NCBI GenBank assembly: GCA_017616165.1
Contig: JAFZYR010000100.1
Location: forward strand, 1-44,456
Direction: 5' to 3'
Origin: Treponema sp.
GTDB taxonomy: Bacteria > Spirochaetota > Spirochaetia > Treponematales > Treponemataceae
Length of the DNA stretch: 44,456 nt
Part shown: positions 33,824-42,974 of the stretch, one piece after another
Layout of the letters: every line of letters begins with the position of its first letter
Numbering within the stretch: the first letter of the stretch is position 1
Made by a program: the position numbers and the translations under genes
The notes under the pieces: generated by a model
The model's database searches: none
What the model saw: only the letters and a program-made list of their open reading frames with translations
Told to the model about the DNA's origin: nothing

Positions 33824-35566
33824 ATGAACAAACGAACACGCTTTGTTATTCTTCTTGCGGTTCTTGCTCTTTGTTTTGTTTTCCTCTGGCCTTCAATCAG
33901 CTGGTATGCACGAACTCCTAAGGAAGTTCAGCAGCTTGCTCTGGGCTCTACGGAAAACATCAAGAACTATGCCGAAAGTCAGGCAGCAGAAGATGTACGT
34001 ACAATCAAAGACATGGCAAAAGATCCAGCAGCAGTTCTGGATGGTGATTTTGCATGGCTTAATAAGGCCGCTGCCAAGCAGTATAAATCTTACGGCCAGA
34101 AGGCACCGGAAACAATGACCGTTGCCGATGTTCTTAAAGCTTACGACACCGAGCTTGATTTTATGAATGAGATTCAGGCTAAGTATCGTGACGAAATCTT
34201 AAAGGCAAAAAAATATTACGACAATTCTGTAAAGCTTGGTCTTGACCTTTCAGGTGGTATGAACGTAATCGTTAAGGCAGACCTGGATGCAGTTCTTGAA
34301 GCACAGGGTGATTCAGTTTCTGCTGACAATGCTGCAGAATTCAAAAAGGAAGCAATGGCAAATGCCATCGAAAACCTTACAAGCCGTATCGACAAGTTCG
34401 GTCTTACTTCTCCTGTTATCAGACAGCAGGGTGATGACCGCATTTATATCGAAATTCCTGGTGCCGCTCAGGCTGATGCAATCAATACCTTGATCATGGG
34501 TAAGGGTATCCTTAATTTCCGTCTTGCAGATATGGATGCCACAGACGCTTTCAAGGCATATTATACACAGCATCCTGCTTCTACCTTTAATGCTGCCGGC
34601 GAACTGATGGATCCTTCAATCATCCCTGATGACTGCGAAGTATTCGGTGTTTATAAAAAGGATTCTTATGGCCTTGATGAGCGCTATGACTGGCTCGTTG
34701 TTAAAAAGGAAATTGCCCTTGACGGTAAGCACGTTCAGTCTGCCGAGGTTCGTTCAGACCAGTACACAGGTCAGCCACAGGTAGCATTCAATCTTGACGG
34801 CGAAGGAACAACAATCTTTGGTGAATTTACTTCTGCACATGTAGGCGACTATCTTGCAATCGTAAGCGACAACAAGGTTAAGTCAAATGCCCGCATTCAG
34901 GATGCAATTACCGGCGGAAGCGTTTCTCTTACAGGTGCCTTTAGTCAGGATGAAGCAAACAATATCAAAAAGGTATTGCAGACAGCCTGGCTCAACGTTC
35001 CACTTTCTGTAGAAAGCCAGCAGGTAATTGGTGCTTCTCTTGGTGATGAAGCAATCCATCAGGGAATCTGGGCTATCATTCTTGGTCTTAGCTTGATTCT
35101 CATCTTCATGTTTATCTTCTATAAAAAATCCGGTTTGAACGCAGTAGTTGCTCAGGTTTTGAACCTCTTTATAATGTTCTCTATCCTTTCTGCTTTCAAC
35201 CTTACACTTACACTTTCTTCTATTGCCGGTATGATTCTTACAATCGGTATGGCAGTAGATGCTAACGTTCTTGTATTTGAGCGTATCAAGGAAGAGCTCA
35301 GAGCAGGTAAGAGTCGTCCGGCTGCAATCAGCATGGGTTTTGATAACGCATTCTGGGCAATTATGGACTCTAACATTACAACATTCATTGCCGCTATCTT
35401 CCTTTCATGGCTTGGAACTGGTGCAATCCAGGGATTCGCAGTTTCTCTTGCAATAGGTGTTGTTTCATCTGTATTTACAGCTCTGTTCGTATCACGCTTG
35501 ATTTTCGACTTTGATACAGATGTTCTTCACGCAAAGAAGGTTAGCATTGCTTGGGGGATTAAATAA
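33824..35566 (+). CDS. secD: Protein translocase subunit SecD
   Basis: A 580-residue protein that uses proton motive force to pull proteins through SecYEG. It has TM1 near the N terminus, the family motif LGLDLSGGMNVIVKAD (about 138-153), the periplasmic P1 region and five C-terminal membrane segments with GMAVDANVLVFERIKEELRAG (about 484-504). An extra 100-residue helical segment sits between TM1 and the D-L-x-G-G block, as in other spirochaetal SecD proteins as far as I recall. secF follows with a TAATG overlap. Confidence 0.95.
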   Translation: MNKRTRFVILLAVLALCFVFLWPSISWYARTPKEVQQLALGSTENIKNYAESQAAEDVRTIKDMAKDPAAVLDGDFAWLNKAAAKQYKSYGQKAPETMTVADVLKAYDTELDFMNEIQAKYRDEILKAKKYYDNSVKLGLDLSGGMNVIVKADLDAVLEAQGDSVSADNAAEFKKEAMANAIENLTSRIDKFGLTSPVIRQQGDDRIYIEIPGAAQADAINTLIMGKGILNFRLADMDATDAFKAYYTQHPASTFNAAGELMDPSIIPDDCEVFGVYKKDSYGLDERYDWLVVKKEIALDGKHVQSAEVRSDQYTGQPQVAFNLDGEGTTIFGEFTSAHVGDYLAIVSDNKVKSNARIQDAITGGSVSLTGAFSQDEANNIKKVLQTAWLNVPLSVESQQVIGASLGDEAIHQGIWAIILGLSLILIFMFIFYKKSGLNAVVAQVLNLFIMFSILSAFNLTLTLSSIAGMILTIGMAVDANVLVFERIKEELRAGKSRPAAISMGFDNAFWAIMDSNITTFIAAIFLSWLGTGAIQGFAVSLAIGVVSSVFTALFVSRLIFDFDTDVLHAKKVSIAWGIK

Positions 35567-36780
35567 TGAAAAAGACACTTAACTTTAGTAAGGGCTTTAT
35601 CCCTTGTACAATTCTGAGCATTGCAATTATTATTTTTGGTCTTGTTGGAATGTTTACACGCGGAGTTAATCTTGGTATTGACTTTAAGCCTGGTCTTATT
35701 GAAGAAGTTCGTGTTGCTCCACCGGTTGCAGAAGTAACTTACAGTGGTGCTGCAAAGGTTTCTCTTGACTTGAGCGCCGGTCAGCTTGATGTAATTCTTA
35801 GTGGTGTTGGTACAACAAACGAAACTCGTTCCATCAACTTTAACGAAGTTACAACAGTTTCTGCTCTTGCAACAGAATTGAACAAGATTGACGGCGTAAA
35901 CATGGTTGTAAAGAACGGCTCATTCCCTACAACAAAGCTTTTCTTAAACTCTGCCGCTACAAACCAGCTTACAACAACAACTCTTTACATTTATCCAGCC
36001 GGAACATCAGAAATTACAACTGATGATGTTCGCGATGCACTTGCTTCTCTTGAAGGAATTTCTATCAAACAGCTTGGTAATGGTGCAGATGCAAGCTATC
36101 AGATTCGTGCCGGTGTTGACGGAGAAGAATCTGGTGACGTTACAGCAAAGATTAACGACAATCTTTACAACAAGTTCGGCAAGGAAAAAGTAGCAATCGT
36201 AAAGACAGACTTTATCGGTTCTTCTTTCTCTCACTCAATTGCCCTTAAGTCAATCATCATGTTCGTGCTTACTGTAACACTCATCTGGCTTTATGCTGCA
36301 ATCCGCTTCCACTGGGACTTTGCTCTTGGTTCGGTAATTGCCTTGATGCACGATACACTTATCATGATGACATTCATCATCTGGACACAGATGGAATTCT
36401 CTACAACTGTACTTGCTGCTGTTCTTACAATCATCGGTTACTCAATCAACGCTACAGTCGTTATTCTTGACCGTATCCGTTACAACCTCAAGTTCATGAC
36501 AGAAGCAAAGAGCTTTAACGAGATTTTGAACAAGTCTTTGAGCGATACTTTGGTTCGTTCTATACTTACAACAGTTACAACATTGTTCGCAGTAGTAGCT
36601 CTGTTCGTATTCACAACCGGAAGCATCAAGGACTTCTCACTCGCACTTATCGTAGGTTTGATAAGTGGTGCTTATTCTTCTATCTTCATTTCAAGCGCAT
36701 TCATTTCTGCATGCCGCAAGAACTGGAGACCAGAGTTTGGTGTACACCATTCATTAAAAGCAGTTAAGGCTGACGAGTAA
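35566..36780 (+). CDS. secF: Protein translocase subunit SecF
   Basis: A 404-residue partner of SecD with six membrane segments. It shows GVNLGIDFKPGLIEEVRV (about 33-50), SFSHSIALKSIIMFVLT, and the late GYSINATVVILDRIRYNLKF block. Its ATG overlaps the secD stop codon, so translation is probably coupled. A periplasmic insertion of roughly 100 residues (70-190) carries the expected P1 fold. Codon use here favours ACA and CTT more strongly than in neighbours, as does secD, suggesting high expression. Confidence 0.95.
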   Translation: MKKTLNFSKGFIPCTILSIAIIIFGLVGMFTRGVNLGIDFKPGLIEEVRVAPPVAEVTYSGAAKVSLDLSAGQLDVILSGVGTTNETRSINFNEVTTVSALATELNKIDGVNMVVKNGSFPTTKLFLNSAATNQLTTTTLYIYPAGTSEITTDDVRDALASLEGISIKQLGNGADASYQIRAGVDGEESGDVTAKINDNLYNKFGKEKVAIVKTDFIGSSFSHSIALKSIIMFVLTVTLIWLYAAIRFHWDFALGSVIALMHDTLIMMTFIIWTQMEFSTTVLAAVLTIIGYSINATVVILDRIRYNLKFMTEAKSFNEILNKSLSDTLVRSILTTVTTLFAVVALFVFTTGSIKDFSLALIVGLISGAYSSIFISSAFISACRKNWRPEFGVHHSLKAVKADE

Positions 36781-36789
36781 TATTTTATA

Positions 36790-36872
36790 CGTGGATTGCC
36801 ACGCCCTTCGGGCTCGCAATGACAACCTTCGTCATTGCGAGGAGCGAAGCGACGAAGCAATCCATTTTTTTT
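36790..36872 (+). terminator. Family A repeat pair followed by T8
   Basis: An inverted copy (36791-36823) and a forward copy (36831-36864) pair into a long stem, and TTTTTTTT (36865-36872) follows directly. This has the form of a Rho-independent terminator for yajC-secD-secF. It leaves only four bases before the ispH ATG. Confidence 0.65.
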
Positions 36873-36876
36873 GCCT

Positions 36877-37719
36877 ATGAAAATAATCCGTGCAAAAGTA
36901 CTAGGTTTCTGTTTTGGTGTTCGCCGCGCTGTTGAACTTGCCGAACAGGCACTGGCCGCAAACAACAAAACTGTCTATTCTCTCGGCCCTCTTATCCATA
37001 ACGAAAGTGCTCTGGCCGATTTACAGAGCAGGGGACTTTGTACGGTAGAAGAAGCAGATCTGCAGACAATTCCTGATGGAGCCACTGTAATAATCCGCGC
37101 ACACGGAGTTTCTCCAAAAGTAACAGACGCTCTCGAAGCAAAACACTGTAATATCATAGACGCTACCTGCCCGCGCGTAAAAGCCAGCCAGAAAATGGTA
37201 GAACGCTACACAAACCAGAACGATTACGTAATTATCAGCGGCGACAAAAACCACGGCGAAATGATAGGCATAGCAGGCTTTGCCGGCCGCAATTTTATCC
37301 AGATCCAGAACGAACAAGAAGCCCGCACCGTAAACATCCCCGACAGCGACAAAATAAACGTAATTCTGATGAGCCAGACAACCTACAGCCCAAAGGAATT
37401 TGAAAAGATAGAAGCTATTTTCCGGTCAAAATTCCATAACCTTGCAGTAATGAACACAATCTGCCCAGCCACAAACGAACGACAGCAGGCATTACTCGAG
37501 TTGTGCAAACAGGTAGAAGGTGTCCTTGTAATAGGCGGAAAAACCTCGGCCAACACAAAACGCCTCTATCAAACAGCCGCAGAAAACTGTAAGCACGCCG
37601 CACATATCCAGTCAGCCGACGATATCCCGGCAGAATTTTTCAAGCTAAAAACAATCGGTATAACCGCCGGAGCATCTACGCCGGATTCAATCATTACTGC
37701 CGTAGAAAACGCACTGTAA
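36877..37719 (+). CDS. ispH: 4-hydroxy-3-methylbut-2-enyl diphosphate reductase
   Basis: Iron-sulfur enzyme of the last step of the MEP isoprenoid pathway, forming IPP and DMAPP. The 280-residue protein has the three cluster cysteines: C in LGFCFGVRRAVELAE (residue 12), C in DATCPRVK and C in NTICPATNERQ. RAHGVSP, GDKNHGE and TAGASTPD are also present. The start is ATG 36877 (MKIIRAK); an in-frame ATG at 36835 would translate the repeat (MRGAKRRSNPFFLP). No Shine-Dalgarno sequence precedes the ATG; the region upstream is entirely repeat plus T tract. Confidence 0.96.
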   Translation: MKIIRAKVLGFCFGVRRAVELAEQALAANNKTVYSLGPLIHNESALADLQSRGLCTVEEADLQTIPDGATVIIRAHGVSPKVTDALEAKHCNIIDATCPRVKASQKMVERYTNQNDYVIISGDKNHGEMIGIAGFAGRNFIQIQNEQEARTVNIPDSDKINVILMSQTTYSPKEFEKIEAIFRSKFHNLAVMNTICPATNERQQALLELCKQVEGVLVIGGKTSANTKRLYQTAAENCKHAAHIQSADDIPAEFFKLKTIGITAGASTPDSIITAVENAL

Positions 37720-37721
37720 CC

Positions 37722-37753
37722 ACGTCATTGCGAGCGAAGCGCGGCAATCTACG
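37722..37753. repeat. Family A repeat, single forward copy
   Basis: CGTCATTGCGAGCGAAGCGC continuing to GGCAATCTACG, right after ispH. Unlike most copies it has no inverted partner next to it. Confidence 0.8.
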
Positions 37754-37772
37754 ACTTATAACTTAAAAAATA

Positions 37773-37802
37773 ATGACAATTTCTTAAATTCCATGCTATA
37801 AT
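37773..37802 (+). promoter_or_regulatory. Promoter of the large lipoprotein gene
   Basis: ATGACA (37773-37778), 18 bases, TATAAT (37797-37802) preceded by TGC, an extended -10. A good ribosome site (GGAG, 37821-37824) lies 6 bases before ATG 37831. Good expression signals support 37831 as the real start of the frameshifted gene. Confidence 0.65.
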
Positions 37803-37830
37803 TATCTATCTACTTTCCCTGGAGTAAAAA

Positions 37831-40800
37831 ATGAAAAAGCAACCTGTCTTGCCGGCAAAACACAGTGTCATGCTGAACTTGTTTCAGCATCTCTTGATTA
37901 CTATACTGGGGGGGGGCGTTTCTTTGTATAGTCTTTGCCTCCTGTGAAAATTTCTTAAAGGGTGCCGAAACCAAAAAACAGCTTGACGACGCAATTGCAT
38001 TTGCAAACGCAAAGAGATGTTCTTTATATATTAAAGCAGATCCTGCAACAGGTTCCTTCCTTTCCGAAGGCCAGATGGAATGCAGGGTAGGCTACACAGT
38101 AGACCTTCAGTTTACACTAAATCAGGAAGACTATTTTTTCGACACACTCGAAGCCGTCTCCACAACCGACGAAACCCAAAGCCGCGCCGACTATGTCGAA
38201 ATCACCTTCAATGAAAAAGCCAGCGACCAGTCCAAAGGCATTTATAAATACACTGTAAAGCTTTTGAAATATGCAGATGATATTTTGATAAGGCCTAAGT
38301 GTGTGGTGTTGCCTTGTATTACAAATTATACGCCCAAAACAAAAGAATCACAGTATTTAAATACTCCAATTTTAGTATATTTTAATATGCCTGTAGAAGA
38401 CGAAAGTGTCTCCCAAGATGATAGTCTTTTTAATTATTCAAATATTTCGTTTAAATATACGGATGAGTCTGGAAAAGAAAAAGATATGACACCGTATTTT
38501 TATCAACCAGAATTTAATTCAGAAAAAACAATTTTAACATTTTCTCCTAAAGCCACAATGATAAAAGCTTATATGAATGGCGAAGAAGATAATGGAGAAA
38601 CAGACGGACAGGAAAAGTTACGCTTTATTGATATAAATATTTCATTTTCCCCAGATATTATTATAAGCAATCAGAATATTCAGTTATTTCTTAAACAGGA
38701 TTCAAATTCTTCTTTTGTTGTTCGTTATAACACCGAAACAGAAGAAGTGCCCCCTGAAAAATCAGGTGATAGTTTTTATGTTACCCGTGAAGAAATAACT
38801 TTTTCTGATGCACCAGGTCTGGCAAGCGAATACAGATTAACATCAGGTCCTTATAATGCTCTTAATGGAAAGTATAGAAAAGGCAACCTTGTTTCTTCAA
38901 CATTTTATATTTATGGAAAATACTATGATAACGATTCTGGTGTAAGAAGTGTTGAAGTAAGTGAAAAAGCCGAACGTAACATGGCTGGCGATATATGGGC
39001 GAATGTTATAGTTCGCACACGTGTTTATGATGCAGAATCAAACTGTATTACATTTGAAAATAATGGAGACGGGTATACATCTTTTATAATAAAATATGAT
39101 ATGCAGGAGGCGTCTTTACCATCGCCAAGAGGAGGATTTTTTGAAATAGGCGTTACTGTAAAAGATGCTTGTGGTAATACTTCTAAACAGGAAACAGTTT
39201 GTGTCACTTATGCAGAATACGGATTTCTTGATACTTGTATTTCAAAATATGATAAAGAAAAAAATAAGTATGTAAGTACTTACGATTCAACTTTTTCTGT
39301 TTATAATATTCCTTTTACAAAGTCAAAAGAGCATACAGACCGGTATGATTTTAATCATTATTATTCTGATATCAAAACAATAAGAATAATGGATGACTAT
39401 AAACCAGTAAGATATTATATTGGCGAAAACGCTGCAAATGGCGAATATATTACAGGAGAACAGGTTGATTACTTTTGTGAGTATATAGATAAAAATGGTG
39501 TCTTGAAAACTGAACCTTTTACTAAATTTACACAGCCAGGAAAAGAACGGTCTGTTGTACTTGATGTAGACAAAGTTTCTGATGTTTCTTTTACTGTAAG
39601 AGCAAAATACAACGGAATAATAATTGGAAGAGCAAATTTTAGCTTTCCTACGGCTTTAACTTTGCAGGAAATTTCCACAAATCAGATTACGGCAATTGTT
39701 TCTGGTGCAATGAAACAAGGTGGTATAATACTATACGAAGGAGAATCGTCTGATGATAAGTCTTATGATTTATTTAGAGCATCAGGTGAAAATACTAATG
39801 TAAATACTATTGAATTAAATAATTTGACTTCAGGTAAGTTATATTTTGGAAATATAGTCAGTATAGATAGTCCATATGTAACAGATAAAGATTATACATA
39901 TGACCCATTAACAGACACGTATACAAGTGATGATACAAACAGTAAATTATATAAAAACGATGATTTTTCATATGAAAACAAACATTTCGGAAATGTGTTG
40001 TTTGGAGATTTGTATGGCCCGTTTTATAATAACCAGACGGAGCAGACCAGACCAGGTGAGCCTGAATGTTCATTATGTGATATACAGTTTTCTGAAACAA
40101 GCGGTTACTATAATGTAATTCTTAATTTTCCAAATAATCTTTGGACAGAGTATGATTCTTTATCAATACAACCTTGGTATTATACAAGTACTGATCCTTC
40201 TGTTGGTACTTCCGCAGCTGTTATTACAATAACTAAAAACGATTTTGATGTTGATGAAAGTGGAAATAATGTAAAAGTTATAATTCCTATTAAGAACACA
40301 TATTTTTATTATTCTAATGGAACTTTCCGTTCCCCAGTTTTGAGAATCACAGGAAAAAAGGGATTGTTGGTCTCAAATGAAAAACAAATGAGCATTTCTT
40401 TAACAGAGCAACAACAATATGATTTGGATAACATAAACCCGGATCAATTGTATGTAAAAAAACTTACAGATGATAGAAAAGTTGTACTTAGTTTTTATGA
40501 CAAAGGGTCTGGTCCTGAATCTGGAAAAATATGGTTGAATAATGCGGTAACTCCAAAGGATATGACTGACGAGGGTACTGTTCAGTATGCGTTCCCTTTA
40601 AGTCAATTGAATTATGGTATAAATATCTTTACTTACGAAGTAAAAGATAAAAAAGGTAATGTAACCACGGGAACTTTAACTTATTATACTAGTTATTTAC
40701 GTATAAGCCATAAGTGTTGTATAAGTGTGTATAATCCAGGAATATCAAATAAGATTACTTTTAAAAATGACTATTTAAAGGAAATATATGAGAATAGCGA

Positions 40801-41335
40801 TAATAATTCTCTAAATTTATACAAATTTAATAATACTTCTAACAGATGGGAAACATTAAAAGAAATTACTAAAGATGATATAGATAAATCGGAATCAGGA
40901 ACGAGTTATACGTTAAAGAGTGGAAGCACTGTTTATATACCATCAGAAAACTTTATTAGAGTTTGTTTTAAATCCAATAGCAAATCTGATGATGATACAA
41001 TTCTTTATACCAAAAGTTATACTGGTGATGGAACAGAAAACTTTATTCTGGCAAATGGTTCGTCAAAAAATTCTGTTGTAATCTATAGCGATAAAGTTGT
41101 TTTTGCACGTGTATGTTATACTTTGAAATCATATGATGTGTGCAAAAATTGGAATACCGACCAATGGGAGTTACTTGCTGATAGTATCTGGCAACAAGAA
41201 GAGGTTTCAATACCTTCAGGAAAAGATCACGTTGTTTATAATTTTAATGCTCCTTATGCTCGTTGCTGTTACTGTGTAATAGTTCATTACGCCGATGGAA
41301 CAACCGGTATGAGTCAGATTTTTGAAAACTATTAA
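37831..41335 (+). CDS. Large AT-rich surface lipoprotein gene, out of frame at a poly-G tract (phase-variable or frameshifted)
   Basis: Translation from ATG 37831 runs through a signal-like leader (MKKQPVLPAKHSVMLNLFQH...) and stops at 37945-37947. The other frame is open from 37898 to 41335 and encodes LCIVFASCENFLKG, a lipobox (Cys codon 37943-37945), then about 1,130 residues. The frames join at nine G (37908-37916); eight G would give one 1,167-residue lipoprotein. The first ATG of the downstream frame is 38075, after the lipobox. The body is beta-rich with Ig-like or SbsA-like segments (for example ILVYFNMPVEDESVSQ; FEIGVTVKDACGNTSKQE), so probably surface-exposed. From about 38300 GC falls from near 50% to 20-30% in lines I counted. 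Function unknown. Confidence 0.75.
37867..37893 (+). repeat. Family C repeat inside the lipoprotein signal peptide
   Basis: GTCATGCTGAACTTGTTTCA followed by GCATCTC; its arms ATGCTGAA and TTCAGCAT are inverted repeats. In frame it reads V-M-L-N-L-F-Q-H-L, part of the leader. A related copy pair lies at 42975-43036. Confidence 0.7.
37908..37916 (+). repeat. Poly-G tract (9 G), candidate slipped-strand phase switch
   Basis: Nine consecutive G in the hydrophobic core of the leader. With nine G the leader and the body are in different frames; loss of one or gain of two G restores the full lipoprotein. Confidence 0.75.
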
Positions 41336-41339
41336 ATCT

Positions 41340-41393
41340 TTCGACCTTCGGTCTCGCAATGACGATGTCTTGTGTCATTGCTTGAAACAATCC
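41340..41393. repeat. Degenerate family A repeat pair
   Basis: An inverted copy (TCGACCTTCGGTCTCGCAAT followed by GACG, 41341-41364) and a forward copy (GTCATTGCTTGAAACAATCC, 41374-41393). The forward copy differs from the consensus in its middle and there holds the -35 box of ndk. Confidence 0.7.
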
Positions 41394-41410
41394 CTCATCT
41401 CCACTATAAT
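41382..41410 (+). promoter_or_regulatory. Promoter of ndk, with -35 inside a repeat
   Basis: TTGAAA (41382-41387), 17 bases, TATAAT (41405-41410). The predicted start (41416-41418) is 2-4 bases before ATG 41420, so the mRNA should be nearly leaderless. Confidence 0.7.
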
Positions 41411-41419
41411 AATAAGACT

Positions 41420-41863
41420 ATGAGTAGATGTTTTGTTATGTTAAAACCGGGCGTAGTAAATCGTCGTCTGGTAGGTGAGGTTATTGAACGCCTCGAGAAA
41501 AAAGGTTTTAAACTTGTTGCAATGAAAATGGTTCATGTTTCTCAGGACCTGGCTAGCAAACATTATGCAGAACACGAAGGTAAGCCGTTTTATGAAGGCT
41601 TGGTAGATTACATTACTTCGGGTCCGGTTATTGCAATGGTATGGCAGGCAGATGATTGTGTTGCCTTAATCAGAAAATTTGTTGGCTCTACAAAGCCTAG
41701 CGAAGCTGCTCCTGGAACTATCCGCGGAGACTACTGTATTCATACAGAACGCAATATCATTCACGCTTCTGACAGCGACGAAAGTGCAGCACGCGAAATT
41801 GCACTCTGGTTCAAAGACGAAGAAGTATTTGACTGGAAAGACTGCGAGGACGGCTGGTATTAG
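41420..41863 (+). CDS. ndk: Nucleoside diphosphate kinase
   Basis: Transfers the gamma-phosphate of ATP to nucleoside diphosphates through a phosphohistidine. The 147-residue protein has MLKPGVVNRRLVGEVIERLE, HYAEHEGKPFYEGLVDYITS, GSTKPSEAAPGTIRGDYC and the active-site His in NIIHASDS (usual NxxHGSDS; Ala replaces Gly). It is slightly longer at the C terminus than the E. coli enzyme. The start is ATG 41420 (MSRCFVM); an upstream GTG in the repeat would add 16 spurious residues. No Shine-Dalgarno sequence, in line with a leaderless mRNA. Confidence 0.95.
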   Translation: MSRCFVMLKPGVVNRRLVGEVIERLEKKGFKLVAMKMVHVSQDLASKHYAEHEGKPFYEGLVDYITSGPVIAMVWQADDCVALIRKFVGSTKPSEAAPGTIRGDYCIHTERNIIHASDSDESAAREIALWFKDEEVFDWKDCEDGWY

Positions 41864-41917
41864 AACGTCTCAGAGCGACAGCTGTGCTGGCGCGACTTGT
41901 ATGCTAAGGAATAAATT

Positions 41918-42967
41918 ATGTCAGAAAAGACAGTAGGAATAATCGGTGGTGGTGCCTGGGGAACTGGTATTGCTCAGGCGCTGGCTCGTGGTGGTCACAA
42001 GGTAGAAATCTGGGCTCTTGAAGATGATGTTGTTGCTTCAATAAATAATGAGCATGAAAACAAACGCTTTCTTCCCGGCTTTAAGCTTGACCCTTCAATT
42101 ACCTGTTCAAATGATATATGGCAGGTAGCCTTTGGTAAGGAATTTATTTTTGTTGCTTCACCTTCTATCTTTCTGGCAAGCACGCTCGAAAAAATAAATA
42201 CAGTTCCAAACATTGTTGATGGTTCTACAGTAATTGCCGCTCTTACCAAGGGTTTTGTTCCTTCTCCAACCGGTCCAAAGCTTATTCTTGAAACAATAGA
42301 ATCGGCTCTCCCGGAAGTTTATAAGGACTGCACTGTTTATGTTGCAGGTCCAAGTCATGCCGAAGAAGTTGCAATGGGAAAAATCACTGGTCTTGTTGCA
42401 GCTTCTTTAAATCCAAAAAATTCTATCCGTGTCCGCGAGCTTTTAAAAGTTCCTGGTCTTATGGTTTTTTCAAGCTTTGATATTATTGGTACTCAGATTT
42501 GTGCCGCTGCCAAAAACGTAGTTGCCGCAGTTTATGGCGCAATGGATGCAATTTCAGAAACAAGCGATATCGTTGGCGACAACACAGAGTCGCTTCTTCT
42601 TGCTGCAGGCCTGAATGAAATCCAAACACTCGGTTTTGCAATGGGCGCAACTCATGCCGAGACCTTTACTTCTGTAAGTGGAGTAGGTGACCTTGACGTA
42701 ACCTGTAAATCAAAATACGGACGTAACCGCCGCTTTGGACAGGATATTGTAAAAACAGATATGCTCACACGCTTTAAGGATATTGACGACCTTATTGCAA
42801 ACGTAGGAAAAATCGGCTACCTGCCTGAAGGTGCAATTGCCTGTAAATACGTTCACGAAATTGCCCAGAAAAAAGACCTCAAGCTTCCTTTGTGTAACGC
42901 CTTGTACAGAGTTTTGAATAAAGAAAGCACAGTAGAGCAGATGGTTAAGGAATTGTTGAATTTGTAA
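41918..42967 (+). CDS. gpsA: Glycerol-3-phosphate dehydrogenase [NAD(P)+]
   Basis: Reduces dihydroxyacetone phosphate to sn-glycerol 3-phosphate for phospholipid synthesis. The 349-residue protein has GGGAWGTGIAQALARGGHKV (7-26, dinucleotide-binding), the ALTKGF segment, the GPSHAEEVA loop, the catalytic lysine in CAAAKNVVAAVYG and the C-terminal GVGDLDVTCKSKYGRNRRFG block. AAGGAA lies 8 bases before the ATG. It follows ndk by 54 bases and is probably co-transcribed with it. Confidence 0.96.
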   Translation: MSEKTVGIIGGGAWGTGIAQALARGGHKVEIWALEDDVVASINNEHENKRFLPGFKLDPSITCSNDIWQVAFGKEFIFVASPSIFLASTLEKINTVPNIVDGSTVIAALTKGFVPSPTGPKLILETIESALPEVYKDCTVYVAGPSHAEEVAMGKITGLVAASLNPKNSIRVRELLKVPGLMVFSSFDIIGTQICAAAKNVVAAVYGAMDAISETSDIVGDNTESLLLAAGLNEIQTLGFAMGATHAETFTSVSGVGDLDVTCKSKYGRNRRFGQDIVKTDMLTRFKDIDDLIANVGKIGYLPEGAIACKYVHEIAQKKDLKLPLCNALYRVLNKESTVEQMVKELLNL

Positions 42968-42974
42968 AAAGCGC

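Noticed and set aside
36835..36876. N-terminal extension of ispH from ATG 36835
   Set aside because: The 14 codons translate a repeat copy and T tract; the conserved IspH N terminus begins at 36877.
37831..37947. A separate 38-codon gene upstream of the large ORF
   Set aside because: Its frame ends just past the lipobox codon of the other frame, and the two join into one sensible lipoprotein leader if one G is removed, so it is the 5' part of the same gene.
41372..41419. GTG start for ndk at 41372
   Set aside because: It lies in a degenerate repeat and upstream of the -10 box; the NDK fold starts at 41420.
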